Source: Anaerolineales bacterium (lineage in GTDB: Bacteria; Chloroflexota; Anaerolineae; Anaerolineales; Villigracilaceae). From it: 62,390 nt of DNA. Each line of letters begins with the position of its first letter. Position 1 is the first letter of the stretch. Location of the stretch: the NCBI GenBank assembly GCA_014860745.1, contig JACZJC010000014.1, forward strand, positions 1-62,390. The letters run 5' to 3'. Below, piece by piece: positions 32,899-42,158 of the stretch. The notes below the pieces were generated by a model. That model did not search any database, had not been told where the DNA came from, and saw only the letters and a list, made by a program, of their open reading frames with translations. Made by a program: the position numbers and the translations under genes.

Positions 32899-34296
32899 TT
32901 ATTGGCCGATGTGATCGAACAGGGATGGCAGGTTTACCATAAAGGGAAGCAGAACCTGAGGGAATAAACCCAGGATAAAAAGCCCGATCACTCCCAGCCC
33001 AAGCATGGCAGACTGAACCCAGGACTCGTTCAACCCCCATTTTTTTTCCTCGTCCACCATCACAAAAACTGCCAGCGTGCGGATGGCGGCAACCAACAAA
33101 CCCAGCGACCCTGCAAAGACCCAGACCGTTATGCCAAGGGATTGTGCCGCCAGTTCCTGCCAGATTGCGAGACGGGCGGGAAAGCCTGCCAGCAGGGGAA
33201 AGCCGGACATGGAGAGTTGCGCCAGAAGAAGAGCGATGACCGCCAGCGGGTATCTGCGGGCCAGTCCCTGTATTTCGTTAAACCGAAGAGAATAGGCAAG
33301 GCGCTTTATGATGGAAAGAGCCAGCGCCCAAACCGCAAGCGCCAATCCGCGCGGGATGAGAATCAGGAAGGTGAGATTGACGATTTCGGAAGGTTTTAAT
33401 CCCATGATCAGAATCAACAACCCGGTTTCAGCGATCGAGGCATATCCGAGCATTCTCCCGATATGGCGCTGCAGGGCTGCGAAGATTCCACCACTTGCCA
33501 CCATGAGAACTCCGGCAAATTGGATGGCACTGGCAAGTTGCGGCGAAGTGCGAAGCCAGGCGTAGCGGTCCAGAAAGCCGAGCGCGAAAATGACCGTGAA
33601 AGTGGGCAACACCCAAAGCAGGAAGCCGGTCGCATACGGCGAGTTTTCCTCCATCAGCATGGGAATCCAGTTGTAAAGGGGAAAGACCGCCAGCAAAAAC
33701 GCAAATCCCAGCCCTAGGATCGTGCCCGCCTGCGTGGTCGTGCTCAAGTCACCGGGGCTGGATTCCACACCGGCCAGCATCCACCCTGAAAAAAGAATGA
33801 AAGGCATGGCAAGCGTTTGGTAGATCAAGAAACGCACAACGCCGCGCCCGGGTTTTTGATAAGCGGGGACAAGCAGGAGGACGATCAGCATGGCTGCAAT
33901 CTCAAGCAGAAGCGCCGCATATAAAAACGGTTCCACCGCAATGGATGCGGTCAGCAGAGAAATGATCATTAACCCCAACGAGACAAAGCGGTTTGCTGTA
34001 CCGGATGCCTCGGTCCCAAAGAACCACAACGTGGCAATCCCGAAAATGATGGCCAGCAATGGACCATCCGCAGTGTTAAGCTCAAAGCTGCGGCCAAAGA
34101 ATTGAATGGAAGGCGAAATCTTTAATGAGATGGAACCAATCAGCAGGGCGGTGTCGATCGGGATGATCAACGCAATAAGGGCAAGAATGGCGGACAAGCC
34201 GCCCCCCGCAAGCGCGGAATATCGTTCGCGCAGGAAAAATAAAATCAAAACACCGGTGATGAATGGGAGGGCAATCCATAGAAGCGGCGCATTCAT
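32899..34296 (-). CDS. NuoN/MrpD-like proton-antiporter-type membrane protein
   Basis: 465 residues, about fourteen hydrophobic segments. Family traces: a membrane Glu in AALLLEIAAML (TM5 position), FPLYNWIPMLMEENSPYATG replacing the usual FPFHxWLPDAH motif, and RHIGRMLGYASIAETGLL, equivalent to the TM8/half-helix motif of NuoL/M/N. The invariant Lys and His residues are partly changed, so ion pumping is uncertain. It overlaps the upstream small membrane gene by four bases. No other Complex I or Mrp subunits are present, so the three genes may form a reduced antiporter-like module. Confidence 0.75.
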   Translation of the reverse strand: MNAPLLWIALPFITGVLILFFLRERYSALAGGGLSAILALIALIIPIDTALLIGSISLKISPSIQFFGRSFELNTADGPLLAIIFGIATLWFFGTEASGTANRFVSLGLMIISLLTASIAVEPFLYAALLLEIAAMLIVLLLVPAYQKPGRGVVRFLIYQTLAMPFILFSGWMLAGVESSPGDLSTTTQAGTILGLGFAFLLAVFPLYNWIPMLMEENSPYATGFLLWVLPTFTVIFALGFLDRYAWLRTSPQLASAIQFAGVLMVASGGIFAALQRHIGRMLGYASIAETGLLILIMGLKPSEIVNLTFLILIPRGLALAVWALALSIIKRLAYSLRFNEIQGLARRYPLAVIALLLAQLSMSGFPLLAGFPARLAIWQELAAQSLGITVWVFAGSLGLLVAAIRTLAVFVMVDEEKKWGLNESWVQSAMLGLGVIGLFILGLFPQVLLPFMVNLPSLFDHIGQ

Positions 34297-34904
34297 AGGT
34301 CTTCCCCGCTTTCCAGAGGTGTCGATCCGGCTACCAGAAGATAGGAGCCAACAATTCCCAGCCCCAAATTTGTAACAGCCAGGAATCCTGTGACGAGGAT
34401 CGAACTTTCCACCGCCGCGTAAATGATTTCAAACCCTGCCAGCATTGTTAGCAGGCCGAGGATCACACGCAAGAGATCGGAGGTTACTCCCAAATGAAAT
34501 ACCCCCGCGCCGATTAAAAGCAGGCCGCCGGCTATGACCGGGAGTCCGAGGCCGGGTATGGCAGCCTCTATTCGCGGCGTGGCTCCGGCAGTGACTAGCG
34601 CGACGATCATTATTAAGATGATTCGGAACCACCGTCCGCGCGGCCAGAAGGTATCCTCTTCTTCCCGATCTAAATTTGTTAGTCCAAGACGAGTCATGCC
34701 GAGGGCGGCCACCACCATCCAGCCTGCGATTAATTTGACAGAGCCCATTACAAAAGGCAGATGGCGCGAGACCAGCCAGAACACTGCAATATACTGCACT
34801 GCCAGCGAGCCAAGACTCACGCGCCAATCCCGATTAATAAGAATGGTCGCAGATGTGGCAAGGATCAATCCCACCGACAGCCATGAGATGATTTCGTTCG
34901 TCAT
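34293..34904 (-). CDS. small polytopic membrane protein of the antiporter-like cluster
   Basis: 203 residues with about six hydrophobic segments. The C-terminal part (LLRVILGLLTMLAGFEIIYA) recalls NuoK/MrpC/HyfE-type subunits, which carry a membrane Glu at this place (Glu in FEIIYAAVE). The N-terminal half is not recognised. Coupled to the following gene by a four-base overlap and preceded by the larger membrane gene with a one-base gap, so all three are one operon. Confidence 0.65.
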   Translation of the reverse strand: MTNEIISWLSVGLILATSATILINRDWRVSLGSLAVQYIAVFWLVSRHLPFVMGSVKLIAGWMVVAALGMTRLGLTNLDREEEDTFWPRGRWFRIILIMIVALVTAGATPRIEAAIPGLGLPVIAGGLLLIGAGVFHLGVTSDLLRVILGLLTMLAGFEIIYAAVESSILVTGFLAVTNLGLGIVGSYLLVAGSTPLESGEDL

Positions 34905-34905
34905 G

Positions 34906-36456
34906 TTAAGGAGCCCCCTGGGTTAATAATGAAACAAAGAGGATCAGGAAAAGCAGTGTCCACATGATTCCGCCTTCCCCTTCGAGAGTCAGGATGATGG
35001 TTTGGCTGATCCCTGCCAGCGAGCGATAGAACGACCATAACAGTCGGCTGATGCCGCCGAACTGCGAAGCAGTGGATATGATCCAGTGGGCGCGAATGGG
35101 GTTGAGGATGCGGAAACGCGGCATAGCCCAGACCAGCCCAAAGGTCAGAAGAGAGGCGATGACAGCTTGCAGCCATGCCCCGACTTGCATCGCTCCATTC
35201 CAGCCGGCCAATCCCAATAAAAACTGAATAAGAATAAGCAATAATATTCCCGCAGGGTAAACGGCGCGCGCCCAACCCGGTTGAGCTTCAAGTGAGTCAC
35301 GGCCGATGGGGCGGAGAGCGTGGCGGATAAAACCGGCAACGGTCAATGCCTGTGCAGCGATTACAAATGGAAGGAAAATTCCCAAATTTCCCAGCCAGGC
35401 CCCGGCGGTAAGCGAAAATGGCAGGGATGAAAGACTCCATGCGCCAGCCAGCATCGCGCGGTTTAACCACGGGAGTTGTACCGAAGAAAGGAAAAGCGAA
35501 CCGCCCACTAGGATCAGAGAACATCCCCAGGCGATAGCGCCGGTTGGGTTGCCGGTCAATGCGGAAATGACGGCTAACGAAACAATGCTGATGATCCAAT
35601 ACGGGCGGCCATTCAGTTCATCGGGCGCGCGCAGCCACATCCATCCGCCATACAAAGTGGCGACCAACGCCAGTGTGATCAAGATCGGTGTCGCAATTGA
35701 ATTCAAACTTTCAGCGGGAACATGTGCCAGCACCACCATGCTGGATGCCGCTGAAATTAATCGAAGCGATGTGCCAAGCCCGCGGCGCAGCGAAGAATCA
35801 GGCGAATATGGCAGGTGAAGGGGGAACACCCCCAGGCGCAAACCCGCCGCCGCGATCAAATACAAACCCGAGCCTGCCGACATGGATTTAAAATCGAATA
35901 CACTGCCTCCGGCAGCGCTCGCGATATTTGCCCAAAGCAATAACGCGAGGCCAAAGACGCGGGTCGAAAATGAAATAACAACTTTTTCATTATTGGTTTT
36001 TCCCTCCACCGAACGTAACTGTGTGAATAGTTCGGTCAGGTCCAGAGACGCCCAAACCAGCAACAAAGTCAACGGGTTTTCTGCCGTCACGGCCAGGATG
36101 CCGACCCCGCCCAAAGCGAGCACGCCCACCCATGCATAAGAGTTGACAAAGACCGGTCCCGCTGCAGCGGTAAGGAGCGCGGCCAGGGTCAACGCAGCAA
36201 TGCTGATCGAAAAAGGCCACGAGATTTCATCCGCCCGAAAAAGGATCGGGGTTGAGAATAACGAATTCGGCTGCCATGCAGGCAGGACGAGCTCGAAAGG
36301 CATTTGAGCCAGCCAAAGAAGCACGCTCAGCAAGGCAAGGATTCCCCCGCTCACGGCCACGAGCCATGTGTAGCGGGCGGAGGGCTGCACCACACGCAAA
36401 ACGATCAATGTCAGCCCGCTGACAAATAACAAAAGACAGGAAATCAAAATTAACAT
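34906..36456 (-). CDS. degenerate NuoL/M-like membrane protein
   Basis: 516 residues, about fourteen hydrophobic segments. ENPLTLLLVWASLDLTELFTQ corresponds to the TM5 Glu region of NuoM/MrpA, and FPLHLPYSPDSSLRRGLGTSL to the TM7-8 loop, but key Lys/His residues are not obvious. ATG 36456 is chosen because an extended -10 (TGATACAAT) lies ten bases upstream, which makes the longer frame (to 36543) untranscribed. It is the first gene of the three-gene cluster. Distant relation to Complex I/Mrp antiporter subunits is inference. Confidence 0.68.
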   Translation of the reverse strand: MLILISCLLLFVSGLTLIVLRVVQPSARYTWLVAVSGGILALLSVLLWLAQMPFELVLPAWQPNSLFSTPILFRADEISWPFSISIAALTLAALLTAAAGPVFVNSYAWVGVLALGGVGILAVTAENPLTLLLVWASLDLTELFTQLRSVEGKTNNEKVVISFSTRVFGLALLLWANIASAAGGSVFDFKSMSAGSGLYLIAAAGLRLGVFPLHLPYSPDSSLRRGLGTSLRLISAASSMVVLAHVPAESLNSIATPILITLALVATLYGGWMWLRAPDELNGRPYWIISIVSLAVISALTGNPTGAIAWGCSLILVGGSLFLSSVQLPWLNRAMLAGAWSLSSLPFSLTAGAWLGNLGIFLPFVIAAQALTVAGFIRHALRPIGRDSLEAQPGWARAVYPAGILLLILIQFLLGLAGWNGAMQVGAWLQAVIASLLTFGLVWAMPRFRILNPIRAHWIISTASQFGGISRLLWSFYRSLAGISQTIILTLEGEGGIMWTLLFLILFVSLLTQGAP

Positions 36457-36466
36457 GGGATAAGTA

Positions 36467-36475
36467 ATTGTATCA
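36467..36475 (-). promoter_or_regulatory. extended -10 promoter of the antiporter-like cluster
   Basis: TGATACAAT on the minus strand; the -10 ends ten bases before the ATG, so the mRNA should be leaderless or nearly so. Confidence 0.5.
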
Positions 36476-36509
36476 GTTTTATTGCCGTGGCACTTTGCCC
36501 AATTGCTTT

Positions 36510-36518
36510 TGGTACAAT
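36510..36518 (+). promoter_or_regulatory. extended -10 promoter of the DUF3048 gene
   Basis: TGGTACAAT, ten bases before the ATG at 36529. Same geometry as the divergent promoter 40 bases away; no Shine-Dalgarno sequence between. Confidence 0.5.
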
Positions 36519-36528
36519 CATCTTCATT

Positions 36529-37833
36529 ATGTATCGCGATCACAAACCATCTGGAAGAAAAATACTACTTTCGATTTTAACATTCCTTTGGATTTCATCC
36601 TGCACCCCTTCCGCCGCCTCCACAACAGATGGAACGCCTTTTCCCCCACTGCAAATTGAGTCTGTTTCCTCGAACATTCAACCCACATTGACGCCTTTTC
36701 AACCCCTGGATGCATCACCGGATCCATATCTTGCATTGACCACCCCTCAGCCCCAGCCAACCTTCACGCCTTATCCGACGAAATATGTTCCCGTGGAAGG
36801 CTTGCCCGGTCCATCGAACATTGTCCCATCCGCAGATGCATCTGTTTCCATCGTCACCAACCCGTTGACCGGCCTGCCCGTCAGCGACCCTGCTTCGTTG
36901 CAACACAGGCCGCTGGCCATCAAGATTGCCAATTCTCCAGATTACATCCGCCCGCAATCCAGCCTGACTCTGGCGGATGTGGTCTATGAATATTACATCG
37001 AGTGGGGGGATACCCGTTTCATCGCAGTTTTTTTGAGCAATGATTCGACACGGGTGGGTCCCGTGCGTTCCGGCCGATTTTTGGATGAACACGTGGCACG
37101 CATGTACCACGCATTCCTGATGTTCAAGGGTGCCGACCCGCGTGAGTTGAATTATTTACAAGCGACGGATATCAGCGAGTTCCTCATCAGCGTGGGGATC
37201 GGCTCCTGTCCGCCTTATTTTATCGGCCCGTACAAACGCGATTCCTATAACAATGTATTTTTCAATACAACCAAATGGGCTGCCTGTGCAACAACAAAAG
37301 GGCTCGATAATTCCCCGCAAACCATCAATGGCGGATTCTTTTCCACGGAAGTGCCGCAAAGCCAGCTGCAGGCAACGCGGATATATTCCTTCTACTCGGT
37401 ATACAACTATAATTATTGGGAGTACGATCCCGCTACAAATAATTACTTCCGCTATCAGGAAGCGAAAGACATGATCAAGGGCAGGGCTGAATCATACGAG
37501 CCTCTTTCCGACGCACAGACAGGCTTGCCGGTCACCGCGGCAAATGTGGTGGTTTTGTTTGTGCCGCATATTTTTACCAATTCGTACAATGCCGAAGATG
37601 AAGTCTTCAACATCGACCTGATCGACTTTGGAAATGCGATCGTCTTCCGTGACGGAGTTGCGATGCCCGCCTACTGGAATCGCACCGAAAGGGACCAGCC
37701 AATCTCGATGACTCATTTGGATGGGACGCCCATCTTCCTCCGTCCGGGCCGCACCTTTTATCAGGTGCTTGGAACAACTTCCACCTACACACAGGATGGC
37801 ACGGACTGGCATTTCGTCTTCCAAACCCCTTAA
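36529..37833 (+). CDS. DUF3048 lipoprotein (YerB family)
   Basis: 434 residues. Signal peptide with lipobox-like SILTFLWISSC, then a Ser/Thr/Pro linker to about 95. The DUF3048 core starts at NPLTGLPVSDPASLQHRPLA and includes YEYYIEWGDTRFIAVFLSND, VGPVRSGR, FMFKGADP-type FLMFKGADPREL, and a C-terminal half with VVVLFVPHIF and YWNRTERDQPISMTHLDGTP. Function unknown; YerB-like proteins are cell-surface lipoproteins. ATG 36529 follows directly on the promoter, favouring it over the longer frame from 36487. Confidence 0.9.
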   Translation: MYRDHKPSGRKILLSILTFLWISSCTPSAASTTDGTPFPPLQIESVSSNIQPTLTPFQPLDASPDPYLALTTPQPQPTFTPYPTKYVPVEGLPGPSNIVPSADASVSIVTNPLTGLPVSDPASLQHRPLAIKIANSPDYIRPQSSLTLADVVYEYYIEWGDTRFIAVFLSNDSTRVGPVRSGRFLDEHVARMYHAFLMFKGADPRELNYLQATDISEFLISVGIGSCPPYFIGPYKRDSYNNVFFNTTKWAACATTKGLDNSPQTINGGFFSTEVPQSQLQATRIYSFYSVYNYNYWEYDPATNNYFRYQEAKDMIKGRAESYEPLSDAQTGLPVTAANVVVLFVPHIFTNSYNAEDEVFNIDLIDFGNAIVFRDGVAMPAYWNRTERDQPISMTHLDGTPIFLRPGRTFYQVLGTTSTYTQDGTDWHFVFQTP

Positions 37834-37908
37834 TACTGCCCGGTATCGCCAGTCCCTTTTGAATTAATGGATTAAAATGACCGCATCCCCGTTTGACGTG
37901 GAGTCCTC

Positions 37909-38436
37909 ATGACCTTCGACCCCGTTTTCCTTAGCAGCCTAACCCTAGTATTGACCGCATTTGGCGGAGCATTTCTCGCCGCTTTATGGATCAGCCTCGT
38001 GGTATGGACCTACCGCGATATTCGCGCGCGCGCCAGAGACCCGTTGATGCGAATGCTCGCGGCTTTGCTTGTAGCTGTCTTGAACCTGCCCGGTGTTCTC
38101 GTATACCTGATTCTTCGTCCGCCGCGTACTTTGGAGGAGGAATACCAGCGCACCCTGGAAGAGGAAGCCTTGCTTCAAGCGTTGGAAGACCTTCCGCTTT
38201 GCCCGGGTTGTGAACGCCGTGTAAAAGAGGATTGGCAGATCTGCCCCAACTGCCACACCAAATTAAAAAAGACCTGCCATAACTGCTCGAAGTTCATGGA
38301 ATTATCCTGGAACCTTTGCCCGTATTGCGGAACACCTGCGCCCGGTATGCGGCTCGAATCCACCAGCATGGACGATGCCTTGCGCGGCATGAAAATGAAC
38401 GAAGAACAGGGTGACGTTAAGATTGATAATGGATGA
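37909..38436 (+). CDS. membrane protein with double zinc-ribbon tail
   Basis: 175 residues. Two membrane helices (about 8-32 and 45-65, with YRDIRARARDPLMRM between) are followed by an acidic helix and two zinc ribbons: CPGC...CPNC (about 99-120) and CHNC...CPYC (about 126-145). The ribbons should face the cytoplasm. ggag lies before the ATG. Such proteins often act as adaptor or regulator subunits; no partner is evident. It is closely followed by the enolase-superfamily gene. Confidence 0.85.
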   Translation: MTFDPVFLSSLTLVLTAFGGAFLAALWISLVVWTYRDIRARARDPLMRMLAALLVAVLNLPGVLVYLILRPPRTLEEEYQRTLEEEALLQALEDLPLCPGCERRVKEDWQICPNCHTKLKKTCHNCSKFMELSWNLCPYCGTPAPGMRLESTSMDDALRGMKMNEEQGDVKIDNG

Positions 38437-38445
38437 CCCAAACGG

Positions 38446-39549
38446 ATGAAAATAGAATCAGGAAGCCTTTATCACGTTTCCATGCCGTTGATTGCCCCGT
38501 TCGAGACCTCCTTTGGGCGCGAGACGAATCGCCAGTGCATCATCATTGAGATCCGCTCCGAGGGACTCGTTGGTTATGGGGAATGTGTCGCCACCCGTGA
38601 CCCCGGCTACAACTACGAAACCACCGGCACATCCATGCACATTCTAAAAGACTTTATTGCTCCTTTGCTGCTTGGTAAAGATCTAAAAGATGCGGTGGAT
38701 TTTCAGGAGAAAGTCTCCGGTATTCGCGGGCATCACCTCGCGAAAGCGGGAGTTGAAATGGCGATCTGGGATTTGCTCGGCAAGCGCGCGGGTAAATCAT
38801 TGCGCGAACTTTTCGGCGGCGTGCGGGACAAGGTGGAGGTTGGGGTTTCCATCGGCATTCAGTCTTCTCCTGAAAAAATGGTGGAAACCGTCGCTGAATT
38901 TGTCAAGCAGGGCTATACGCGTGTCAAGCTCAAGATCAAACCCGGCAAGGATGTGGAAGTTGCTGCAGCCGTTCGCAAAGCATTTCCCAACCTCCGTCTG
39001 CAAGTGGATGCGAATTCCGCCTACTCGATGGAGGATGCGCCCCGCCTTAAACCATTGGATGATCTGAATTTACTCCTGATCGAACAACCCCTGTTCGAAG
39101 ATGATATTTGGGACCACCATAAATTCCAGCAACAGTTTGAAACGCCTGTTTGTTTGGATGAAAGCATCGTAACACCTCGCCATGCGCGGTATGCCATCGA
39201 GATGAAAGCCTGCAAAATTATCAACATCAAAGCGGGCAGGCTGGGCGGTTTAAGTCAGGGCGTAATGGTGCATGACCTATGCCAGAAAAATAATATGCCA
39301 GTCTGGTGTGGCGGCATGTTGGAGACTGGCATTGGCCGCGCCTCCAACCTTGCGTTGGCTTCCCTGCCAAACTTTCTTCTGCCCGGCGATGTCTCCGCGT
39401 CTGACCGGTATTATGAACGCGACATTACCAATGAACGCTTTGTGTTGAACCCGGATTCAACCATCGATGTGCCGCGCGGTCCGGGATTGGGTGTCACTAT
39501 CGACGAGGATGCCTTGAAGTCGTTTTCGCTTGCTCAGGTAAACTTGTAA
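38446..39549 (+). CDS. enolase-superfamily enzyme: o-succinylbenzoate synthase / N-succinylamino-acid racemase type
   Basis: 367 residues. The KxK acid/base motif is in RVKLKIKPG (Lys163/165), metal ligands are Asp in QVDANS (about 188), Glu in IEQPL (about 213) and Asp in LDESI (about 239), and the second catalytic Lys is in NIKAGR (about 263). The N-terminal cap has APFETSFG. This pattern is the MenC/NSAR branch. No other men genes are nearby, so either menaquinone synthesis with a scattered menC or N-succinylamino-acid racemisation is possible. It starts 9 bases after the zinc-ribbon gene. Confidence 0.85.
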   Translation: MKIESGSLYHVSMPLIAPFETSFGRETNRQCIIIEIRSEGLVGYGECVATRDPGYNYETTGTSMHILKDFIAPLLLGKDLKDAVDFQEKVSGIRGHHLAKAGVEMAIWDLLGKRAGKSLRELFGGVRDKVEVGVSIGIQSSPEKMVETVAEFVKQGYTRVKLKIKPGKDVEVAAAVRKAFPNLRLQVDANSAYSMEDAPRLKPLDDLNLLLIEQPLFEDDIWDHHKFQQQFETPVCLDESIVTPRHARYAIEMKACKIINIKAGRLGGLSQGVMVHDLCQKNNMPVWCGGMLETGIGRASNLALASLPNFLLPGDVSASDRYYERDITNERFVLNPDSTIDVPRGPGLGVTIDEDALKSFSLAQVNL

Positions 39550-39592
39550 AAAAATTCGGAAAAATCCATCAGTTCACTAGTGAATTGATTTC

Positions 39593-39626
39593 CAAAGCAC
39601 GAGGCGTGCAATTGGCTTCGTGCTTT
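39593..39626 (+). terminator. hairpin terminator after the enolase-superfamily gene
   Basis: Stem aaagcacgag/cttcgtgctttt with a 12-base loop, followed by a short pyrimidine run (tttcctttg). Confidence 0.6.
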
Positions 39627-39652
39627 TCCTTTGAAAAGTAATCGAGATTTCC

Positions 39653-41305
39653 ATGAAAAAATTTTTATGTTTCTTTCTTTGTATTTCCATCCTTACGGCC
39701 TGTACACCTGCTACAGTTGTACCGACCGTTCCTGTTTATGCGAGTCCAACATCCACTCAGCCACCCCCGCCAGACGCATTGTGGGTGAGTCCTGCCGTGC
39801 CCGATGACCTGCACGAACTTGCTAAATCATGGGGCATTCCCATCGTCAATGACTCCGCGCTAGCCACGCAAAAATTGGATGTGGCCGATTCAGGCGCGTT
39901 GTGGATTTATGCCCTCGTTGCGCCTTTTCCCACCATTACAGATGATGTGACATCTTCTGAATTAATCTCAGCCTGGAAAGGCGCCTCAACCGGACCTTTG
40001 GCTGGGCACGATTTACTAATGGCAGAATCCACCCTGAGGGCCTTCACTGCCCTTTGGGGTGAACCAGCTTCAGGCGCGGTCCGAACCGTTTCATCTGATG
40101 AATTGTTGGATATCGCATGGAGTGACATGTCCAGTTGGGCCGTCATCCCCTTTGAAGAGATCCAGCCAAAATGGAAAGTGCTCGGCGTGGACGGACAATC
40201 TCCCATTCGCAAAGATTTTATGGCGGATGCATATCCATTAAAAATAAATTTTGGTTTATCAAATTCAGACCTTGCACCCCTGCCAGAATCAAACCGCGAT
40301 GCTTTAAAATTGACAACGGTTGTTTTGACAGGTGTAACTGCGCTCGTACGCGCGACGGCATTCACGATGGAAACAAAAGGGGTTACACGCCCCGGTGATT
40401 TGATCTACGACTGGCTGTATAACGCAGACGTGACCCACATCAGCAATGAAGTGGCTTTCGATAAAAACTGCCCAATGCCTACGCCGGGATATACCAATTT
40501 CATTTTGTGCAGCGACCCCGGGTATTTTGAATTATTGAAATATGTTGGAACCGATATTGTTGAATTGACGGGCGATCATTTTACAGATCGCGGTGTACAG
40601 GCCATGTTTGATACGCTGGATATGTATAAGCAAAATAATATTCCATATTATGGCGGCGGTGCAAATGAAACGGAGGCGCGCCAGCCGATATTGATGGAGG
40701 TGAACGGAAATAAAATTGCCTTCATGGGCTGCAATGGCAAGGAGTCCTACACTTTTGTGAAGGCTACGGCGTTTTCCCCCGGGGCGGCAAATTGTGATTA
40801 CGATTTTTTCACCAAACAAATCCAGGATGTGAAAACGCAGGGCTACATGGTGATCTTCACCTTCCAGCATGAAGAATGCTATCATTTCGGTCCGTGCTAT
40901 CAACATGAAGCAGGCTTCCATGCTGCCGCGGATGCGGGGGCAACGATTGTGAGCGGAAGCCAGGCACACTTCCCGCATTTGATGGAGTTTCGCGGCGACT
41001 CATTCATTCATTTCGGGCTGGGCAATCTCTTCTTCGACCAGATGACTTACGAACTTCCGGACGGCTCGGTGATCGATGGAACCCGCCGCGAATTTATTGA
41101 CCGGCATGTTTTTTATGACGGCAGATATCTCGGTGTGGAGTTGCTGACCGCGATGCTGGAGGATTTCTCGCGTCCGCGCCCGATGAACGAGCGCGAGCGG
41201 ACCCAATTCCTCTCGGAGTATTTTGCTTACAGTGGGTGGGCGCCGCTGTTGCCGACGCCTATTCCGCAGCCCACGGTTACACTCACGCCGATTGCACTGC
41301 CGTAG
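39653..41305 (+). CDS. CapA-family lipoprotein (poly-gamma-glutamate synthesis-like)
   Basis: 550 residues. Lipobox LTAC near residue 17, then a Thr/Pro linker. Residues 45-210 are an unusual extra N-terminal domain resembling a periplasmic binding half. The CapA metallophosphatase-like domain starts about 220 (LKLTTVVLTGVTALVRATAF) and includes HISNEVAF, VELTGDHFTDRG, GGGANETEARQP, FTFQHEEC and GSQAHFPHLMEF-FIHFGLGNLFFDQ, all typical. No CapB/C genes are nearby, so a capsule role is not implied. The C-terminus returns to Pro/Thr repeats. Confidence 0.88.
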   Translation: MKKFLCFFLCISILTACTPATVVPTVPVYASPTSTQPPPPDALWVSPAVPDDLHELAKSWGIPIVNDSALATQKLDVADSGALWIYALVAPFPTITDDVTSSELISAWKGASTGPLAGHDLLMAESTLRAFTALWGEPASGAVRTVSSDELLDIAWSDMSSWAVIPFEEIQPKWKVLGVDGQSPIRKDFMADAYPLKINFGLSNSDLAPLPESNRDALKLTTVVLTGVTALVRATAFTMETKGVTRPGDLIYDWLYNADVTHISNEVAFDKNCPMPTPGYTNFILCSDPGYFELLKYVGTDIVELTGDHFTDRGVQAMFDTLDMYKQNNIPYYGGGANETEARQPILMEVNGNKIAFMGCNGKESYTFVKATAFSPGAANCDYDFFTKQIQDVKTQGYMVIFTFQHEECYHFGPCYQHEAGFHAAADAGATIVSGSQAHFPHLMEFRGDSFIHFGLGNLFFDQMTYELPDGSVIDGTRREFIDRHVFYDGRYLGVELLTAMLEDFSRPRPMNERERTQFLSEYFAYSGWAPLLPTPIPQPTVTLTPIALP

Positions 41306-41466
41306 AGAATTCATCCGTTGAATATTCCTTACAGATTGTAAGGGCATCCGCTGCTGTGTAAGGTGAGTTTATTAATCGAATGAATTTACAATCTTTTTAC
41401 ATCCCCGCCACACGCACTTAACCCGCTTATTCTAAAATTTCATCGTAACCCAAAAGGAGGCTTACG

Positions 41467-42006
41467 ATGAAAAATATGATCAAGAAAATAATTCTGGCGG
41501 TGTCTGCTGCTGCCCTGGTCTTTGCGGCATTCCCTTCCACGAGCGTTTTTGCCGCAGATGAAACGCCGCCCGCTTCGAATGAGGCGTCAAACGAACGGTT
41601 GGAAAAGATCTGGTCCCGCCAGCTGCGGGCGTACGAAAGACTCGGCAGGACATTTGAAAATTCTGAATCCCACCTTGCCAAAATTCAGTCAATGATCGAC
41701 AAAGCCGCTGAAAATGGCAAGGATGTCACCACGCTTCAAGCCGCGCTGGATGATTACGCCGCCGCATTGACCGCCGCCAAACCAACCTACGACAGCATCG
41801 GTGGTATTGTCAGCTCCCATGCAGGTTTCGACTCGGATGGCAAGGTCACCGATGCCGACCAGGCTCGGTCTACTGTGGAGCAGATGCGCGAGAAAATGAT
41901 GGAGGTCAGGTCTGCAGTGGGGGATTCGTTCAAAGCGTTGCATGAAGCGTTGAAGGCATTCCGCGATGCCAACAAGCCCGCCGAACCAAGACAGGAGCGG
42001 GATTAG
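41467..42006 (+). CDS. secreted helical protein, unknown
   Basis: 179 residues. A Sec signal peptide (KKIILAVSAAALVFAAFPSTSVFA) with likely cleavage after FAA; the mature part is an alpha-helical, Ala/Lys/Glu-rich bundle (IWSRQLRAYERLGRTFENSE, LQAALDDYAAALTAAKPTYD, VEQMREKMMEVRSAVGDSFK). No cysteines. The shape resembles periplasmic CpxP/Spy-type or surface helical proteins only in a general way. Strong ribosome-binding site (aggagg). The preceding 160-base gap holds a small inverted repeat (ccttacagattgtaagg) and no gene. Confidence 0.82.
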   Translation: MKNMIKKIILAVSAAALVFAAFPSTSVFAADETPPASNEASNERLEKIWSRQLRAYERLGRTFENSESHLAKIQSMIDKAAENGKDVTTLQAALDDYAAALTAAKPTYDSIGGIVSSHAGFDSDGKVTDADQARSTVEQMREKMMEVRSAVGDSFKALHEALKAFRDANKPAEPRQERD

Positions 42007-42024
42007 AAATTTGATTTTACACAA

Positions 42025-42050
42025 GACAGGCGCAAAATTTTGCGCCTGTC
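42025..42050. terminator. terminator after the helical secreted protein
   Basis: Perfect palindrome gacaggcgca-aaattt-tgcgcctgtc followed by acctattattttta. Confidence 0.8.
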
Positions 42051-42074
42051 ACCTATTATTTTTATAGATATTCT

Positions 42075-42104
42075 TTGCGATGAAAATTCCTCATGCGGTA
42101 CAAT
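42075..42104 (+). promoter_or_regulatory. promoter of the ridA-two-component operon
   Basis: TTGCGA (42075-42080), 18-base spacer, TACAAT (42099-42104); 55 bases before the ridA ATG. Confidence 0.5.
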
Positions 42105-42158
42105 AAAACAACTTCCAGATGGAAATGCAAAATATCAAACGGATTAAGTGAGGTGCTC

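Noticed and set aside
38446-39549. Menaquinone biosynthesis operon around the MenC-like gene
   Set aside because: No other men genes are present; the enzyme class alone does not prove menaquinone synthesis.
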